The notes: generated by a model from the sequence alone, not told the origin. A stretch of DNA of 64,000 nt from Granulicella tundricola MP5ACTX9 (GCF_000178975.2 NC_015064.1:1798001-1862000), one strand, 5' to 3'. Counted from the stretch's first letter, positions 17,228 to 25,887 are shown. Program-made: numbers and translations.

Positions 17228-18343
17228 ATGACAGGTTTAGGCAATGGCGGGGCGTTGTTTGGGTTGAGTGGGGCGGAGCTTCGGGCGCTGGTTGAAGATA
17301 TGGGGGAGCGTCCGTTTCGGGCTAAACAGTTAATTGACGGGCTTTACAAGCAGCGGGTTGGGGCGGTGGAGGAGATTACGACGCTGCCGATCGCTGTGCG
17401 GGAGAGGCTGGCTGCGGAGGGTTGGGTGGTTGGGCTGCCGGAGTTGGCGCAGACGGCTAAGTCTGTGGATGGGACGGAGCGGTACCTGGTGAGGCTGGCG
17501 GATGGGGAGACGGTCGAGACGGTCTGGATGCCGGGTGGGGATGGGGCGGAACTTCAAGAAGGGGATGAAGGTCCGGGGTATAAACGGGCTACGATCTGTG
17601 TTTCCAGCCAAGTGGGATGTGCGGTGAATTGCCAGTTCTGTTTGACGGCGAAGCTGGGGATGCGGCGGAATCTGACTGCGGGGGAGATCGCAGGGCAGGT
17701 GACTGCGGTGCTGAACCGGCAGGGAATTGTGATTGGCAAGGACCGGATCAATCTGGTGTTTATGGGGATGGGTGAGCCGTTTTTGAACTACGACTCGTTC
17801 ATGGATGCGGTACGGCTGCTGGTGAACGAGATGGGAATTCCGGCTTCACGGATGACGGTCTCTACGAGCGGGATCGAGCCGGCGATACGGCGGTTTGCGC
17901 TGGAGCCGATCAGGCCGAATCTGGCGCTGAGTTTGAATGCCTCGAACGATGTGGTGCGGGAGAGCATCATGCCGATTACGCGGAAATGGGATATCGAGGC
18001 GCTGCTGGATGCGGTGAAGTCGGTTCCGCTGCGGCGGCAGGAGTATGTGACGTTTGAGTATGTGCTGCTGGGTGGGGTGAACGATCAGCCGGAGCATGCC
18101 CGGGAGGTGCTTGCCTTGCTGAAGGGGATGCAGGCCAAGGTAAATCTGATTGTGTGGAATCCTGGGCCGGGGGTGGCTTATGAGCAGCCCTCACAGGAGG
18201 CTGCGGATGCTTTTCACAAGATGCTGGTGGTGGGTGGGGTTCCAGCGTTTACCCGGCGGCCGCGGGGTAGGGATATTTATGCGGCTTGTGGGCAGTTGAA
18301 AAGGACCGTAGAGGAGCCGGGGTTGGTGACGATTGGGGCTTAG
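17228..18343 (+). CDS. rlmN: Dual-specificity 23S rRNA/tRNA methyltransferase RlmN
   Basis: A 371-residue radical-SAM enzyme that methylates C2 of A2503 in 23S rRNA (and A37 of some tRNAs). The [4Fe-4S] cysteines are C131, C135 and C138 in CAVNCQFC. The two mechanistic cysteines are present: C124 in ICVSSQ and C354 in ACGQL, matching E. coli C118 and C355. GMGEPFLNY and STSGIEPAI are further landmarks. A much longer frame is open upstream, but similarity starts at MTGLGNG (17228); GTG 17225 is possible. A hairpin follows the stop. Confidence 0.95.
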   Translation: MTGLGNGGALFGLSGAELRALVEDMGERPFRAKQLIDGLYKQRVGAVEEITTLPIAVRERLAAEGWVVGLPELAQTAKSVDGTERYLVRLADGETVETVWMPGGDGAELQEGDEGPGYKRATICVSSQVGCAVNCQFCLTAKLGMRRNLTAGEIAGQVTAVLNRQGIVIGKDRINLVFMGMGEPFLNYDSFMDAVRLLVNEMGIPASRMTVSTSGIEPAIRRFALEPIRPNLALSLNASNDVVRESIMPITRKWDIEALLDAVKSVPLRRQEYVTFEYVLLGGVNDQPEHAREVLALLKGMQAKVNLIVWNPGPGVAYEQPSQEAADAFHKMLVVGGVPAFTRRPRGRDIYAACGQLKRTVEEPGLVTIGA

Positions 18344-18356
18344 AGATCTCTGGAAA

Positions 18357-18382
18357 CCCACGTCCGAGAATTCGGACATGGG
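18357..18382. terminator. Hairpin between convergent rlmN and a small Cys-rich gene
   Basis: CCCACGTCCGA and TCGGACATGGG form an 11-bp stem with one mismatch and a 4-nt loop. There is no strong T-run on either side, so terminator activity is uncertain. Confidence 0.45.
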
Positions 18383-18403
18383 GAACCCAGTTTCGTCGCG
18401 GCT

Positions 18404-18664
18404 TTAGGCGCAGGAGGCTGTGGGTTGCTCGTGCTGCTCGGTCATCCAGCGCTCCATGAGGGTTCCGGCGCAGCGGTTGCCGCAGAGGTGGATGACACTC
18501 TCTTCATGAGCATGCTCCTGCTCCCAGCGGGTGAGCTTGATGAGGGGTTGGGTGCCTTCAGTGCGGACGAGGGGCAGGCAGTCCTGCCAGGCCAGGAACC
18601 ACTGGCCGCTGGTGCCTTTTTTGTCGCCGCAGATATCGCAGGTATAGCTTTCGGTGAAGGACAT
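18404..18664 (-). CDS. Small protein with putative zinc-binding cysteines
   Basis: An 86-residue cytosolic protein I do not recognise. It has a CDICGDKKG motif near residue 9 and a second Cys pair in HLCGNRCAGTLMERW near residue 63, about 50 residues apart, which could build a treble-clef-like zinc site. A Trp-rich middle (QWFLAWQD, LTRWEQEHAH) lies between. The start ATG is at 18664. It sits between rlmN and the YvcK-like gene without tight coupling. Confidence 0.7.
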   Translation of the reverse strand: MSFTESYTCDICGDKKGTSGQWFLAWQDCLPLVRTEGTQPLIKLTRWEQEHAHEESVIHLCGNRCAGTLMERWMTEQHEQPTASCA

Positions 18665-18725
18665 GATGGCAGTATAACGGCAGTTTGCAGGCAGTGGTGG
18701 AGTAGTGATGAGGCAGGAAGTACAA

Positions 18726-19754
18726 CTACAGGGCTAGTTTGAGGAGGGAGTCGGTGACTTTGTCGTAGTCGTGGCGAAGGACATCGCCTTCGTGGACGAA
18801 GGGGCCGGTGATGGGTTCCACGCCTAAGGAACGGATGCGGGCGAGGTCGGGCTCTATGGGTTGCTGGCCTTCGCGGGCGTATTGGGCCAAGAGGGTGGGG
18901 CTGATGGGGGCGGTGTTGATGAGGGCGTAGTCGAAGATGGGGTGCCCGCCGGCGTGCTGGAGGATCTTTTCGATGTGCTCGGATGCGGTGAGGCCGATGG
19001 ACTCGTTGGCCTGGGTCATGAGATTGCAGACGTAGACTCGGGTGGCTTTGGAGGCGGCGAGGGCTTCCGGGATGCCTTTGACCAGGAGGTTGGTGATGAG
19101 GCTGGTGTAGAGGGAGCCGGGGCCGAGGGTGATGAGGTCTGCGTTGCGGATGGCTTCGATGGCTTCAGGGAGGGGCTGGGCGTCTGCGGGCGAGAGGGTG
19201 AGCTCTACGATGCGGCGCTGGCTGGCGGTGATGTTGGTTTCACCGTTGACGATGGTGCCGTCGTCCATGCGGGCGGAGAGAGTGACGTCGGTGTTGGTGG
19301 CGGGGTAGATGACGCCTCGCGTGGCGAGGATCTGGGAGGACATCTGGACGGCCTGGGCGAAGTCGCCCGTGATGTGGGAGAGGGCGGCGAGGAAGAGGTT
19401 GCCGAAGGAGTGGCCCTGGAGGTCGCCCTGGGCGAAGCGGAACTGGAAGAGCTTGGAGAGGAGGTGCTCGTCTTCCGAGAGGGCGACCATGCAGTTGCGC
19501 ACGTCGCCGGGGGGAAGCATCTTGAAGTCTTCGCGAAGACGGCCTGAGGAGCCTCCATCGTCGGTGACGGTGACGACGGCGGCGAGATCCCGGATGAGGC
19601 AGGGGAGGTCTTTGCAGGCGGGGTCTTGGTTATTCGGGGGTGCGGTGCCGATGGGGGCGGCTACGTATCGCTTGAGGCCGCGGAGGAGGGTGGAGAGGCC
19701 GGTGCCGCCGCCTATGGCTACTACGCGGAGGGGAGTGGTGTGGGGGGGGGTCAT
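18726..19754 (-). CDS. YvcK/CofD-like protein (gluconeogenesis factor family)
   Basis: A 342-residue protein of the CofD/YvcK superfamily with the Rossmann-type GGGTGLSTLLRGLK near residue 14, TDDGGSSGRLRE, and LGPGSLYTSLITNLL. YvcK proteins bind UDP-sugars and affect cell-wall precursor supply and growth on gluconeogenic carbon; no catalytic activity is firmly assigned. I start at the ATG at 19754 (MTPPH); the frame stays open to 19892, overlapping the divergent DUF1800 start. Upstream sequence has only a weak AAAGAAG. Confidence 0.87.
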   Translation of the reverse strand: MTPPHTTPLRVVAIGGGTGLSTLLRGLKRYVAAPIGTAPPNNQDPACKDLPCLIRDLAAVVTVTDDGGSSGRLREDFKMLPPGDVRNCMVALSEDEHLLSKLFQFRFAQGDLQGHSFGNLFLAALSHITGDFAQAVQMSSQILATRGVIYPATNTDVTLSARMDDGTIVNGETNITASQRRIVELTLSPADAQPLPEAIEAIRNADLITLGPGSLYTSLITNLLVKGIPEALAASKATRVYVCNLMTQANESIGLTASEHIEKILQHAGGHPIFDYALINTAPISPTLLAQYAREGQQPIEPDLARIRSLGVEPITGPFVHEGDVLRHDYDKVTDSLLKLAL

Positions 19755-19890
19755 TGCTTCTTTGATTATGACGGATGGGTGGGTGGAATTTCCGTGCGGC
19801 TCCGTGCGGGCGTCGGGGAGTGGCAAAACAAAAGCGCGTTGGGCGCAACTTTGGGTGATAGTAGGGTTTGTTCTGGTAGGAGCCTTTCCC

Positions 19891-22017
19891 ATGACTGTTG
19901 ATTTGAAAGCACTTGGCCGGATGACGTTAGCGGTTTCGCTCTGTGGGTTGCTAGCGGGGGAGCCTTTGGTGGCGGCGGTTCCGGCTGGGACGGAGTTGCG
20001 GGGGGACGCGCGGGTGCTTCATGCGCTGAACCGGTTTACGTTTGGGCCGAGGCCGGGGGATGTGACGGCGGTGAAGGCGATGGGGTTGAAACGGTGGTTC
20101 GACCTGCAGCTTGAGCCGGGGAAGATCGATGATTCGGCGCTCGATGCCAGGCTGGCGCAGTTTCCGGCGATGGGGCTTTCGGTGGGGGAGTTGATGAGCC
20201 GGTATCCGGGGCCGCAGGCGATTCGGGCGATGGAGGCTGGACGGAGGGCGCTGCCGAGCGATCCTACGGCTCGGGTGATTGCGACGGATGAGGTTGCGTT
20301 TTACAAGATGCAGAAGGCACAGAAGGCGGGGAAAGAGACTCTGAAGCAGGCGGCGGCTGAGCCGGTGGATGCGGATGGAATGATGGCTGCGGGGCAGTTG
20401 GCCCCGGGGCAGACTGCGGGAGACAAGCCGCTGGCTGCGAATGAGGTTTCGGCTGCGGAGCCGATGATGGATGGGCCGGTTGCGGGTGGGATGAGCCATG
20501 AGGCGGTGATGGCGATCGTCAATCAGCCTCCGGCGCAACGGTATGACAGTCTGCTGGCGTTGCCGGCGGGCGACCTGGTGAGTCTGCGGCGAGGGATGAA
20601 GCCGAGGGAGCTTTTGCAGTTGGTGGATGGGTTGACGCCGGTGCAGAAGGAGACGTTGCAGGCTCTGCCGGGTGCGGTGCGGATGGTGGCGCTGGAGAGC
20701 ATGGAGAGCCGGCTGGAGCGGGATATTTATAGCGACCGTCAGCTCGAAGCGGTGATGACGGACTTCTGGCTGAACCACTTTAATGTGTATCTGCGGAAGA
20801 ACCAGCAGGAGCCTTATCTGATTCCGACGTATGAGCGGGAGACGATTCGGCCACATGCGCTGGGGAGCTTTGAAGACCTGTTGGTGGCGACGGCGAAGAG
20901 TCCGGCGATGCTGATGTATCTGGACAACTGGCGGAGCACGGGGCCGGACTCGCAGGCGGCGGCGAGGATCAAGCGGATTCAGCAGATGCGTCCGAATGGG
21001 CCGATTGCGAAGAATGCCAGTGCTGGGCTGAACGAGAACTACGGGCGCGAGTTGATGGAACTGCATACGCTGGGTGTGGGGGGCGGGTATTCGCAGGCGG
21101 ATGTGACGCAGGTGGCGAAGGTGTTTACGGGGTGGACGATTGATAAGCCGTATGGACAGGCGGAGGATGGGGCGGGTGGGTTCGTGTTCGACGGGCGGCG
21201 GCATGAGCCGGGCGCGAAGGTGGTGATGGGGCAGACGATCAAGGAAGGGGGCGAGAAGGAAGGGCTCGAGGTGCTGCATATGCTGGCGACGAGCCCGGCT
21301 ACGGCTCGGTTTATTTCGACCAAGCTGGCGGTTCGGTTTGTGAGCGATGCGCCTCCGCAGGCGCTGATCGACCGGATGACGACTAGCTTTCTGGCGAGCC
21401 ATGGGGATATCAAGACGGTGCTGCGGACGATGTTCGATGCGCCGGAGTTCTGGGCTCCAGATGTGGAGCGGGCGAAGGTGAAGACGCCGTTGGAGTTTGT
21501 GGTTTCTGCGGTGAGGGCGGGTGGGGTTGAGGTGAATAACGCGCAGCCGCTGGTGAAGGCGCTGGATAAGCTGGGGATGCCGCTGTACGGGATGCAGACG
21601 CCGAATGGGTATAGCTGGATGAAGGATGGTTGGGTGAGCACGGGGGCGTTGGTGAGCCGGATGAACTTTGCGCTGGTGCTGACGGATGACCGGATGCCTG
21701 GGGCTCGGACGGAGTGGGGGCGGCTGCTGGGGGGTGTTCAGAATGTTTCCTACGAGGCGGATGCCAAGGAACGGCGGCTGGAGGGGATACTGCTGGGGTT
21801 TGCGGTAAGTGAGAAGACTCGGGCGGCGGTGCTGAGTCAATCCAAGGATGGGGGGATTGCGGATCAGGCTGCGGCTCAGTTTGATTTGAGTGGCGGGGGG
21901 AAGAAAGGTGCGGGGAAGGGCTTGAGGGTGATGGCTGGGGGTGGATCTCCGGATGATGCTCAGGCTGCGGTGATGGCTGGGCTTTTGTTGGGGTCTCCGG
22001 AGTTTCAGCGGCGGTAG
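19891..22017 (+). CDS. Exported DUF1800 protein
   Basis: A 708-residue protein: signal peptide (about 1-30, MTLAVSLCGLLAG then AVPAG), then a DUF1800 domain with the landmark ALNRFTFGPRPGDV near residue 46, DFWLNHFNVY, ENYGRELMELHTLGVGGGYSQADV and a C-terminal LGSPEFQRR ending. An Ala/Met-rich insert (about residues 155-215) is unusual. The family is secreted and almost always paired with DUF1501, as here; the function is unknown. ATG 19891 has GTAGGAG 9 nt upstream. Confidence 0.9.
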   Translation: MTVDLKALGRMTLAVSLCGLLAGEPLVAAVPAGTELRGDARVLHALNRFTFGPRPGDVTAVKAMGLKRWFDLQLEPGKIDDSALDARLAQFPAMGLSVGELMSRYPGPQAIRAMEAGRRALPSDPTARVIATDEVAFYKMQKAQKAGKETLKQAAAEPVDADGMMAAGQLAPGQTAGDKPLAANEVSAAEPMMDGPVAGGMSHEAVMAIVNQPPAQRYDSLLALPAGDLVSLRRGMKPRELLQLVDGLTPVQKETLQALPGAVRMVALESMESRLERDIYSDRQLEAVMTDFWLNHFNVYLRKNQQEPYLIPTYERETIRPHALGSFEDLLVATAKSPAMLMYLDNWRSTGPDSQAAARIKRIQQMRPNGPIAKNASAGLNENYGRELMELHTLGVGGGYSQADVTQVAKVFTGWTIDKPYGQAEDGAGGFVFDGRRHEPGAKVVMGQTIKEGGEKEGLEVLHMLATSPATARFISTKLAVRFVSDAPPQALIDRMTTSFLASHGDIKTVLRTMFDAPEFWAPDVERAKVKTPLEFVVSAVRAGGVEVNNAQPLVKALDKLGMPLYGMQTPNGYSWMKDGWVSTGALVSRMNFALVLTDDRMPGARTEWGRLLGGVQNVSYEADAKERRLEGILLGFAVSEKTRAAVLSQSKDGGIADQAAAQFDLSGGGKKGAGKGLRVMAGGGSPDDAQAAVMAGLLLGSPEFQRR

Positions 22018-22074
22018 GAGGGAAGGTGCCGCTTCATGGCGAACAGACTGAGTTGATCAAGATTGATAAGAGCG

Positions 22075-22170
22075 ATCGAGACTGATAGGACAGACAAAGA
22101 CAAGAGCAAGAGCAACGGCAACGACCAATACGGAGGTTCTGAGCTTCGCTCAGAATGACGACGTAAGATG
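22075..22170. repeat. Intergenic repeat, family B, between the DUF1800 and DUF1501 genes
   Basis: AGAGCAACGGCAACGACCAATACGG followed by the GTTCTGAGC-TTC-GCTCAGAA hairpin and TGACGAC. It splits an otherwise likely two-gene operon. Confidence 0.8.
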
Positions 22171-22219
22171 AGCAACTTTGTTGTAGGCGTAGAGTTTTAC
22201 TGAGTAGGGGTTATCTGAC

Positions 22220-23554
22220 ATGGCGAACATTCGGCAGACACTGATGGACCGGAGCGACTGGGGTTGCGATATGCAGGGGCGGGATGTCGCGCGGCGCGGG
22301 TTGGCGGGTGGGGCTACTCGGCGAGGGTTTATGAAAGGTGGGGCGCTGGCGCTGATTGGGACCTCTGTGATTCCGGGGTTTCTGCTGCGGAGCGTGATGG
22401 CGGAGGCTACTACGGCGGCGGCCTCGAACAAGAGGCTGGTGGTTCTGTTTCAGCGTGGGGCTGCGGATGGACTGAACATTGTCGTGCCTTATCAAGAGAA
22501 GAACTACTATGCGATGCGGCCTACGATCGCGATTCAGCAGAAGGATGTGCTGGACCTGAATGGGTTCTTTGGGTTGCATCCGGCGATGGCGGCCTTCAAA
22601 CCGCTGTATGACCAGGGACATCTGGCGGTGATTCATGCGGCGGGGTCGACGGATACGACGCGGTCGCACTTTGATGCGCAGGATTTTATGGAGTCGGGGA
22701 CTCCTGGGGTGAAGTCGACCCAGGATGGCTGGTTGAATCGGGCGCTGCTGGCTGGGCCGGTGCCGGCGGGTGCGCCTTCGGCGTTTCGGGCGGTGGCGCT
22801 GGGGACACAGGTGCCGCGGACGCTGCAGGGGAAGATGCCGGCGATTGCGGTGAGTAATCTGGCGGATTTTTCTGTGGGCGGGAAAGGTCCGACCACTTCG
22901 GCGATTTCGAATGCGTTTCAGGCGATGTATGACGAGAGCTCCGACGCGGTGCTGCATGGGACGGGGCAGGAGACGTTTGAGGCGGTGAAGATGCTGAAGG
23001 CTGCCGATCCGGCGCACTATCAGCCGGCGGCGGGGGTGACGTATCCGAATACTCCGTTTGGGAACTCGCTGAAGCAGATTGCGCAGTTGATGAAGGCGAA
23101 CCTTGGGGTAGAGGCTGCGTTTTCAGATATCGGGGGATGGGATACGCACCAGAACCAGGGGGCGGCTACGGGGCAGTTGGCGAATCGGCTGACCGAGTTT
23201 GCGAATGGGATTGCGGCGTTCTGGAAGGATATGGGCGACGGCGCGGAGAACATTACGCTGGTGACGATGAGCGAGTTCGGCCGGACGGCGAAGCAGAATG
23301 GGACGGGCGGGACCGACCACGGACATGCGAATGCGATGTTCGTGCTGGGCGGTACGGTGAAGGGTGGGAAGGTGTATGGAAAGTGGCCGGGGCTGGATAA
23401 CGCTCAGTTGAATGAGGGCAGGGACCTGGCGGTGACGACGGATTTCCGCCGGGTGCTGGGCGAGGCTGCTTATAAGACTTTGGGTGCGCGGAAGCTGGAG
23501 ACGGTGTTTCCGGGTGCACAGCTTGATCCTTCAGGGTTCCTGAATTTTGTGTAA
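22220..23554 (+). CDS. Exported DUF1501 protein (alkaline-phosphatase-like fold)
   Basis: A 444-residue protein with a twin-arginine signal: RRGFMKGGALALIG at about residues 35-48, so it is folded, perhaps with metal, before export. Family landmarks: KRLVVLFQRGAADGLNIVVPY, AHFD-like SHFDAQDFMESG, DIGGWDTHQNQ and LVTMSEFGRTAKQNGTGGTDHGHA. The Asp and His residues in the last two match the metal-site positions of the sulfatase/phosphatase superfamily, although activity is unproven. It is the usual partner of DUF1800, encoded 202 bp upstream. Confidence 0.9.
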   Translation: MANIRQTLMDRSDWGCDMQGRDVARRGLAGGATRRGFMKGGALALIGTSVIPGFLLRSVMAEATTAAASNKRLVVLFQRGAADGLNIVVPYQEKNYYAMRPTIAIQQKDVLDLNGFFGLHPAMAAFKPLYDQGHLAVIHAAGSTDTTRSHFDAQDFMESGTPGVKSTQDGWLNRALLAGPVPAGAPSAFRAVALGTQVPRTLQGKMPAIAVSNLADFSVGGKGPTTSAISNAFQAMYDESSDAVLHGTGQETFEAVKMLKAADPAHYQPAAGVTYPNTPFGNSLKQIAQLMKANLGVEAAFSDIGGWDTHQNQGAATGQLANRLTEFANGIAAFWKDMGDGAENITLVTMSEFGRTAKQNGTGGTDHGHANAMFVLGGTVKGGKVYGKWPGLDNAQLNEGRDLAVTTDFRRVLGEAAYKTLGARKLETVFPGAQLDPSGFLNFV

Positions 23555-23737
23555 CCCGCTTGGTTTCAGTACTGGTGCGTTGGTTGTAGAGACGACTTTG
23601 GGATAGTACCCTTATTCTTCATTTACGGAACAACTTTTTCGCGGGTTCCGCGTCTTAATGAATGTAGCAAGCGCCGAACTTTCAGTTCCCTCGGTTCGGT
23701 TTCCCCTATCTGCAACACCACTCCCTACCTATATGTA
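23555..23737. other. Intergenic region without a gene, lower GC, ending in a terminator
   Basis: About 180 bp with no convincing reading frame. It contains a CGCGGGTTCCGCG partial palindrome near 23640-23652 and pyrimidine-rich tracts. With the strong terminator at its end it could be a 3' untranslated region or a small RNA gene; I cannot tell which. Confidence 0.35.
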
Positions 23738-23770
23738 AGGCGCCCTGAATATCGGGCGCCTTCACTTCTT
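23738..23770 (+). terminator. Rho-independent terminator
   Basis: A perfect 9-bp stem AAGGCGCCC / GGGCGCCTT with an 8-nt loop, followed by CACTTCTTT. It lies 184 bp after the DUF1501 stop. Confidence 0.85.
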
Positions 23771-23832
23771 TAAGACAGTGAAATGCAGTGTGGCGTTAGT
23801 GGTGAGGTAGTGGTGGGGCAGTGAGAAACCAG

Positions 23833-24258
23833 TTAGGAGAGGCCTAAGCGGCGATCGAGGGCGAGGGTGCCGGAGCCGGTGAGGACGAGGAGGAGGGCCA
23901 TGGCGATGAGGGCGAGGGTGTACTCGGAGCCGGCGTAGCCGTGGTGGAGGTTGACCTTGATGAGGGCTACGAGCATGTTGCCGGCGACCATGAAGGCGGC
24001 GGATCGGGTAAGGAAGCCGAGGACGAGGCAGAGGCCGCCGAGGAACTCTGTGCAGACGGAGACGTAGCCGAGCCAGTAGGGGAGGCCGAGGGAGACGACG
24101 AAGTGGTTGAAGTAGTCGAATCCGCCGAGGGGGTTGGAGCGGTGGAGGCCGCCGGGTGGGATGAGGTGCTGGTAGCCGTGGTAGGTCATGGCGACGCCGA
24201 GGACGATGCGGAGGAGGCAGATGCCCCAGGGTTGGAGTCGGTTGAGCTGGCGGGTCAT
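23833..24258 (-). CDS. DoxX family membrane protein
   Basis: A 141-residue, four-TM protein. The N-terminal GICLLRIVLGVAMTYHGYQHL and the middle EFLGGLCLVLGFLTRSAAFMVAGNMLVAL are typical of the DoxX family. The name comes from an archaeal quinol oxidase subunit, but most bacterial members have unknown roles, some in redox stress. It is followed closely on the same strand by nothing recognisable and is preceded (34 bp) by the alpha/beta hydrolase gene, so the two may be co-transcribed. Confidence 0.87.
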   Translation of the reverse strand: MTRQLNRLQPWGICLLRIVLGVAMTYHGYQHLIPPGGLHRSNPLGGFDYFNHFVVSLGLPYWLGYVSVCTEFLGGLCLVLGFLTRSAAFMVAGNMLVALIKVNLHHGYAGSEYTLALIAMALLLVLTGSGTLALDRRLGLS

Positions 24259-24291
24259 TTGGGTTGATTCTAAGCGATTTCCTGCGCGAAT

Positions 24292-25203
24292 TTAGTGGAG
24301 GTATTCGTCAAGGAAACGTTGGATGACGGTGGGGAACTGAGGGTCCTGGGGGGAGATGAGGTGGGTGGTGCGGCTGGGGGCGTGGGCATTGCGGTAGAGG
24401 GTTTCCGGGGTTGCGTGGGGGGTGATGGGGCTGGGGCCGGTGGTGAGGAGGAGCTTGGGGGTGGTGAGGGTGGAGAGGGTGGGGGCGATGAGGAATTGCT
24501 CGTGGAAGAGAAGGGAGAGGGGGACGAGGCCGGCGCGGGAGTCGGCGCGGGCCTGGGTTAGGACGTCGGGGACGGCGGATTCGAGGATAACGGCGGGGAG
24601 CTCGGGGTGGCGGGCGGCAAGGGTGGCGGCGAGGGATGCGCCGAGGCCGACGCCGTAGGGGACGATGGTCTGGGGGCGGATGTGGCGGGTGTTGATGAGG
24701 TAGTCGAGTGCGGACTCGGCATCTTCGGTCATGCGCAGCTCGGTGGGGTGCTGGGTGCGGGCGCTGGCGCCGAAGCCGCGGTAGTCGAAGGCGAAGAGAT
24801 TGAGGGGGAGGGTGTGGAGCTGGGTGAGGGTGGCGGCGTTGGCGGCGAGGCTGCCGGTGGCGTCGGGGAGGTAGAGGATGGTGCGGTCTGAGGGGGTTGA
24901 GGCGGGAAGGTAGAGGCCGGAGAGGGCTGGCTGGCCGGTTTCGGCTGCGCCGAAGCGGATGGTGGTGGCGTCGGGGAGGGTAAGGGCCTCGGTGGAGACG
25001 GTAGGGTGGAGGACGAGCTGCCATTGGCCCTGATAGACGAGGAGGCAGAGGGTGAGATAGGCGCAGATGAGTGCGGCGGCGATGGTGATGCCGACGGCTT
25101 TGAGGAGCCAGATAGGATTGACGACTTCTGGTGGGCCTGCGGGGGGTCGCGGAGGGTATTGACGAGGGGTGGGGACGTGCTTCTTCTGCTTAGGGTTTGC
25201 CAT
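24292..25203 (-). CDS. Membrane-anchored alpha/beta hydrolase lacking its nucleophile serine
   Basis: A 303-residue protein: a basic, Pro-rich N-terminus, one TM helix (about 33-58) and a BEM46/ABHD-like alpha/beta hydrolase domain. FDYRGFGAS and the strand-helix nucleophile elbow are clear, but the elbow reads YGVGLGAS, with Gly186 where GxSxG needs Ser. The late acid and His positions are also not obvious (LISPQDPQFPTV). It is therefore probably not a classical esterase unless another residue replaces Ser. The ATG at 25203 has AGAGGAACC upstream; the frame beyond is unrelated. Confidence 0.82.
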   Translation of the reverse strand: MANPKQKKHVPTPRQYPPRPPAGPPEVVNPIWLLKAVGITIAAALICAYLTLCLLVYQGQWQLVLHPTVSTEALTLPDATTIRFGAAETGQPALSGLYLPASTPSDRTILYLPDATGSLAANAATLTQLHTLPLNLFAFDYRGFGASARTQHPTELRMTEDAESALDYLINTRHIRPQTIVPYGVGLGASLAATLAARHPELPAVILESAVPDVLTQARADSRAGLVPLSLLFHEQFLIAPTLSTLTTPKLLLTTGPSPITPHATPETLYRNAHAPSRTTHLISPQDPQFPTVIQRFLDEYLH

Positions 25204-25260
25204 CTGGTTCCTCTGCGAGGGTAGCAGAGTGAGGTCGTTTAAGATGGAGGTGAGGTGCTT

Positions 25261-25572
25261 ATGGCGCAGTGGGTTCGATTGTTTGGGGTGGGTGAGGGGC
25301 CGGAAGAAGGCAAGGTGATGGAGGCGGAGGTCGAGGGGGTTTCGATCTGCGTGGCGAAGACGGGTGGGGAGCTTTGTGCGGTGGATAACTGGTGTCCGCA
25401 TCGGCGGGGGCCGCTGGGGCAGGGGTGGATGGAGGGAAACGCGGTGGTGTGTCCGTGGCACTCGTGGGCGTTCGATGTGAGGACAGGGATTGCGGACTAT
25501 CCGGAGAAGGAACGGGTGGATGTGTTTCCGCTGAAGGTTGAAGGGGACGATGTGCTGGTGGACATTTCCTGA
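25261..25572 (+). CDS. Rieske [2Fe-2S] ferredoxin-like protein
   Basis: A 103-residue soluble Rieske protein. The cluster motifs are complete: C-P-H in DNWCPHRRGPLGQG and C-P-W-H in VCPWHSWAFD. It resembles the small NirD-type or dioxygenase-ferredoxin proteins that pass electrons to an oxygenase or reductase, but no partner is nearby. ATG 25261 has a strong GGAGGT 8 nt upstream; a GTG two codons earlier is less likely. It is divergent from the alpha/beta hydrolase. Confidence 0.92.
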   Translation: MAQWVRLFGVGEGPEEGKVMEAEVEGVSICVAKTGGELCAVDNWCPHRRGPLGQGWMEGNAVVCPWHSWAFDVRTGIADYPEKERVDVFPLKVEGDDVLVDIS

Positions 25573-25628
25573 AGCCGGATTGCGATTTGAATGATTTCCA
25601 CATGAGAATGGTTGGGGAAAGAAACTCT

Positions 25629-25657
25629 TTGCACTGATTGTGTGTCACACCCTATAT
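25629..25657 (+). promoter_or_regulatory. Promoter of the His-rich peptide gene
   Basis: TTGCAC (25629-25634) and CTATAT (25652-25657) are separated by 17 bp, a good sigma-70-type pair. It lies about 58 bp before the ATG at 25716, giving a normal leader with a strong ribosome site. Confidence 0.65.
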
Positions 25658-25715
25658 GCTGCGAATGGCCCAACCGTGCGGACGGCTGCACGGTGGATCG
25701 TTGGAGGAGAAAGAT

Positions 25716-25835
25716 ATGAAGCTACGCAATCTTTTGCTCGCTGTATTTGGTCTGGTTGTGCTTGCCGGTTCCGTTATCCCGGCCAGCGCTGAGTACCACC
25801 ACCACCGCCGTCATCATCACTATCACCATCGCTAG
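25716..25835 (+). CDS. Tiny exported histidine-rich peptide
   Basis: A 39-residue peptide: a clean Sec signal peptide (residues 1-25, MKLRN then a hydrophobic core, ending PASA), then a mature peptide of only 14 residues, EYHHHRRHHHYHHR, with eight His and three Arg. GGAGGAGAAAG lies right before the ATG, a promoter lies upstream and a perfect terminator downstream, so it is a complete single-gene unit. It could bind Ni, Cu or Zn in the periplasm, or act as a basic peptide; both are inference. I know no named family for it. Confidence 0.8.
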   Translation: MKLRNLLLAVFGLVVLAGSVIPASAEYHHHRRHHHYHHR

Positions 25836-25858
25836 ACTGCGGTCTGCAAGCGAGAGCG

Positions 25859-25887
25859 AAACCCGGCCAAGTGCCGGGTTTTTCTTT
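25859..25887 (+). terminator. Rho-independent terminator after the His-rich peptide gene
   Basis: A 9-bp stem AAACCCGGC / GCCGGGTTT with a 5-nt loop and a TTTCTTT tail. Confidence 0.92.

Noticed and set aside
19951-21840. Open minus-strand frame of 629 codons opposite the DUF1800 gene
   Set aside because: Its product is an Arg/His/Pro-rich string without any domain, typical of antisense frames in GC-rich genes; the plus strand has clear DUF1800 motifs.
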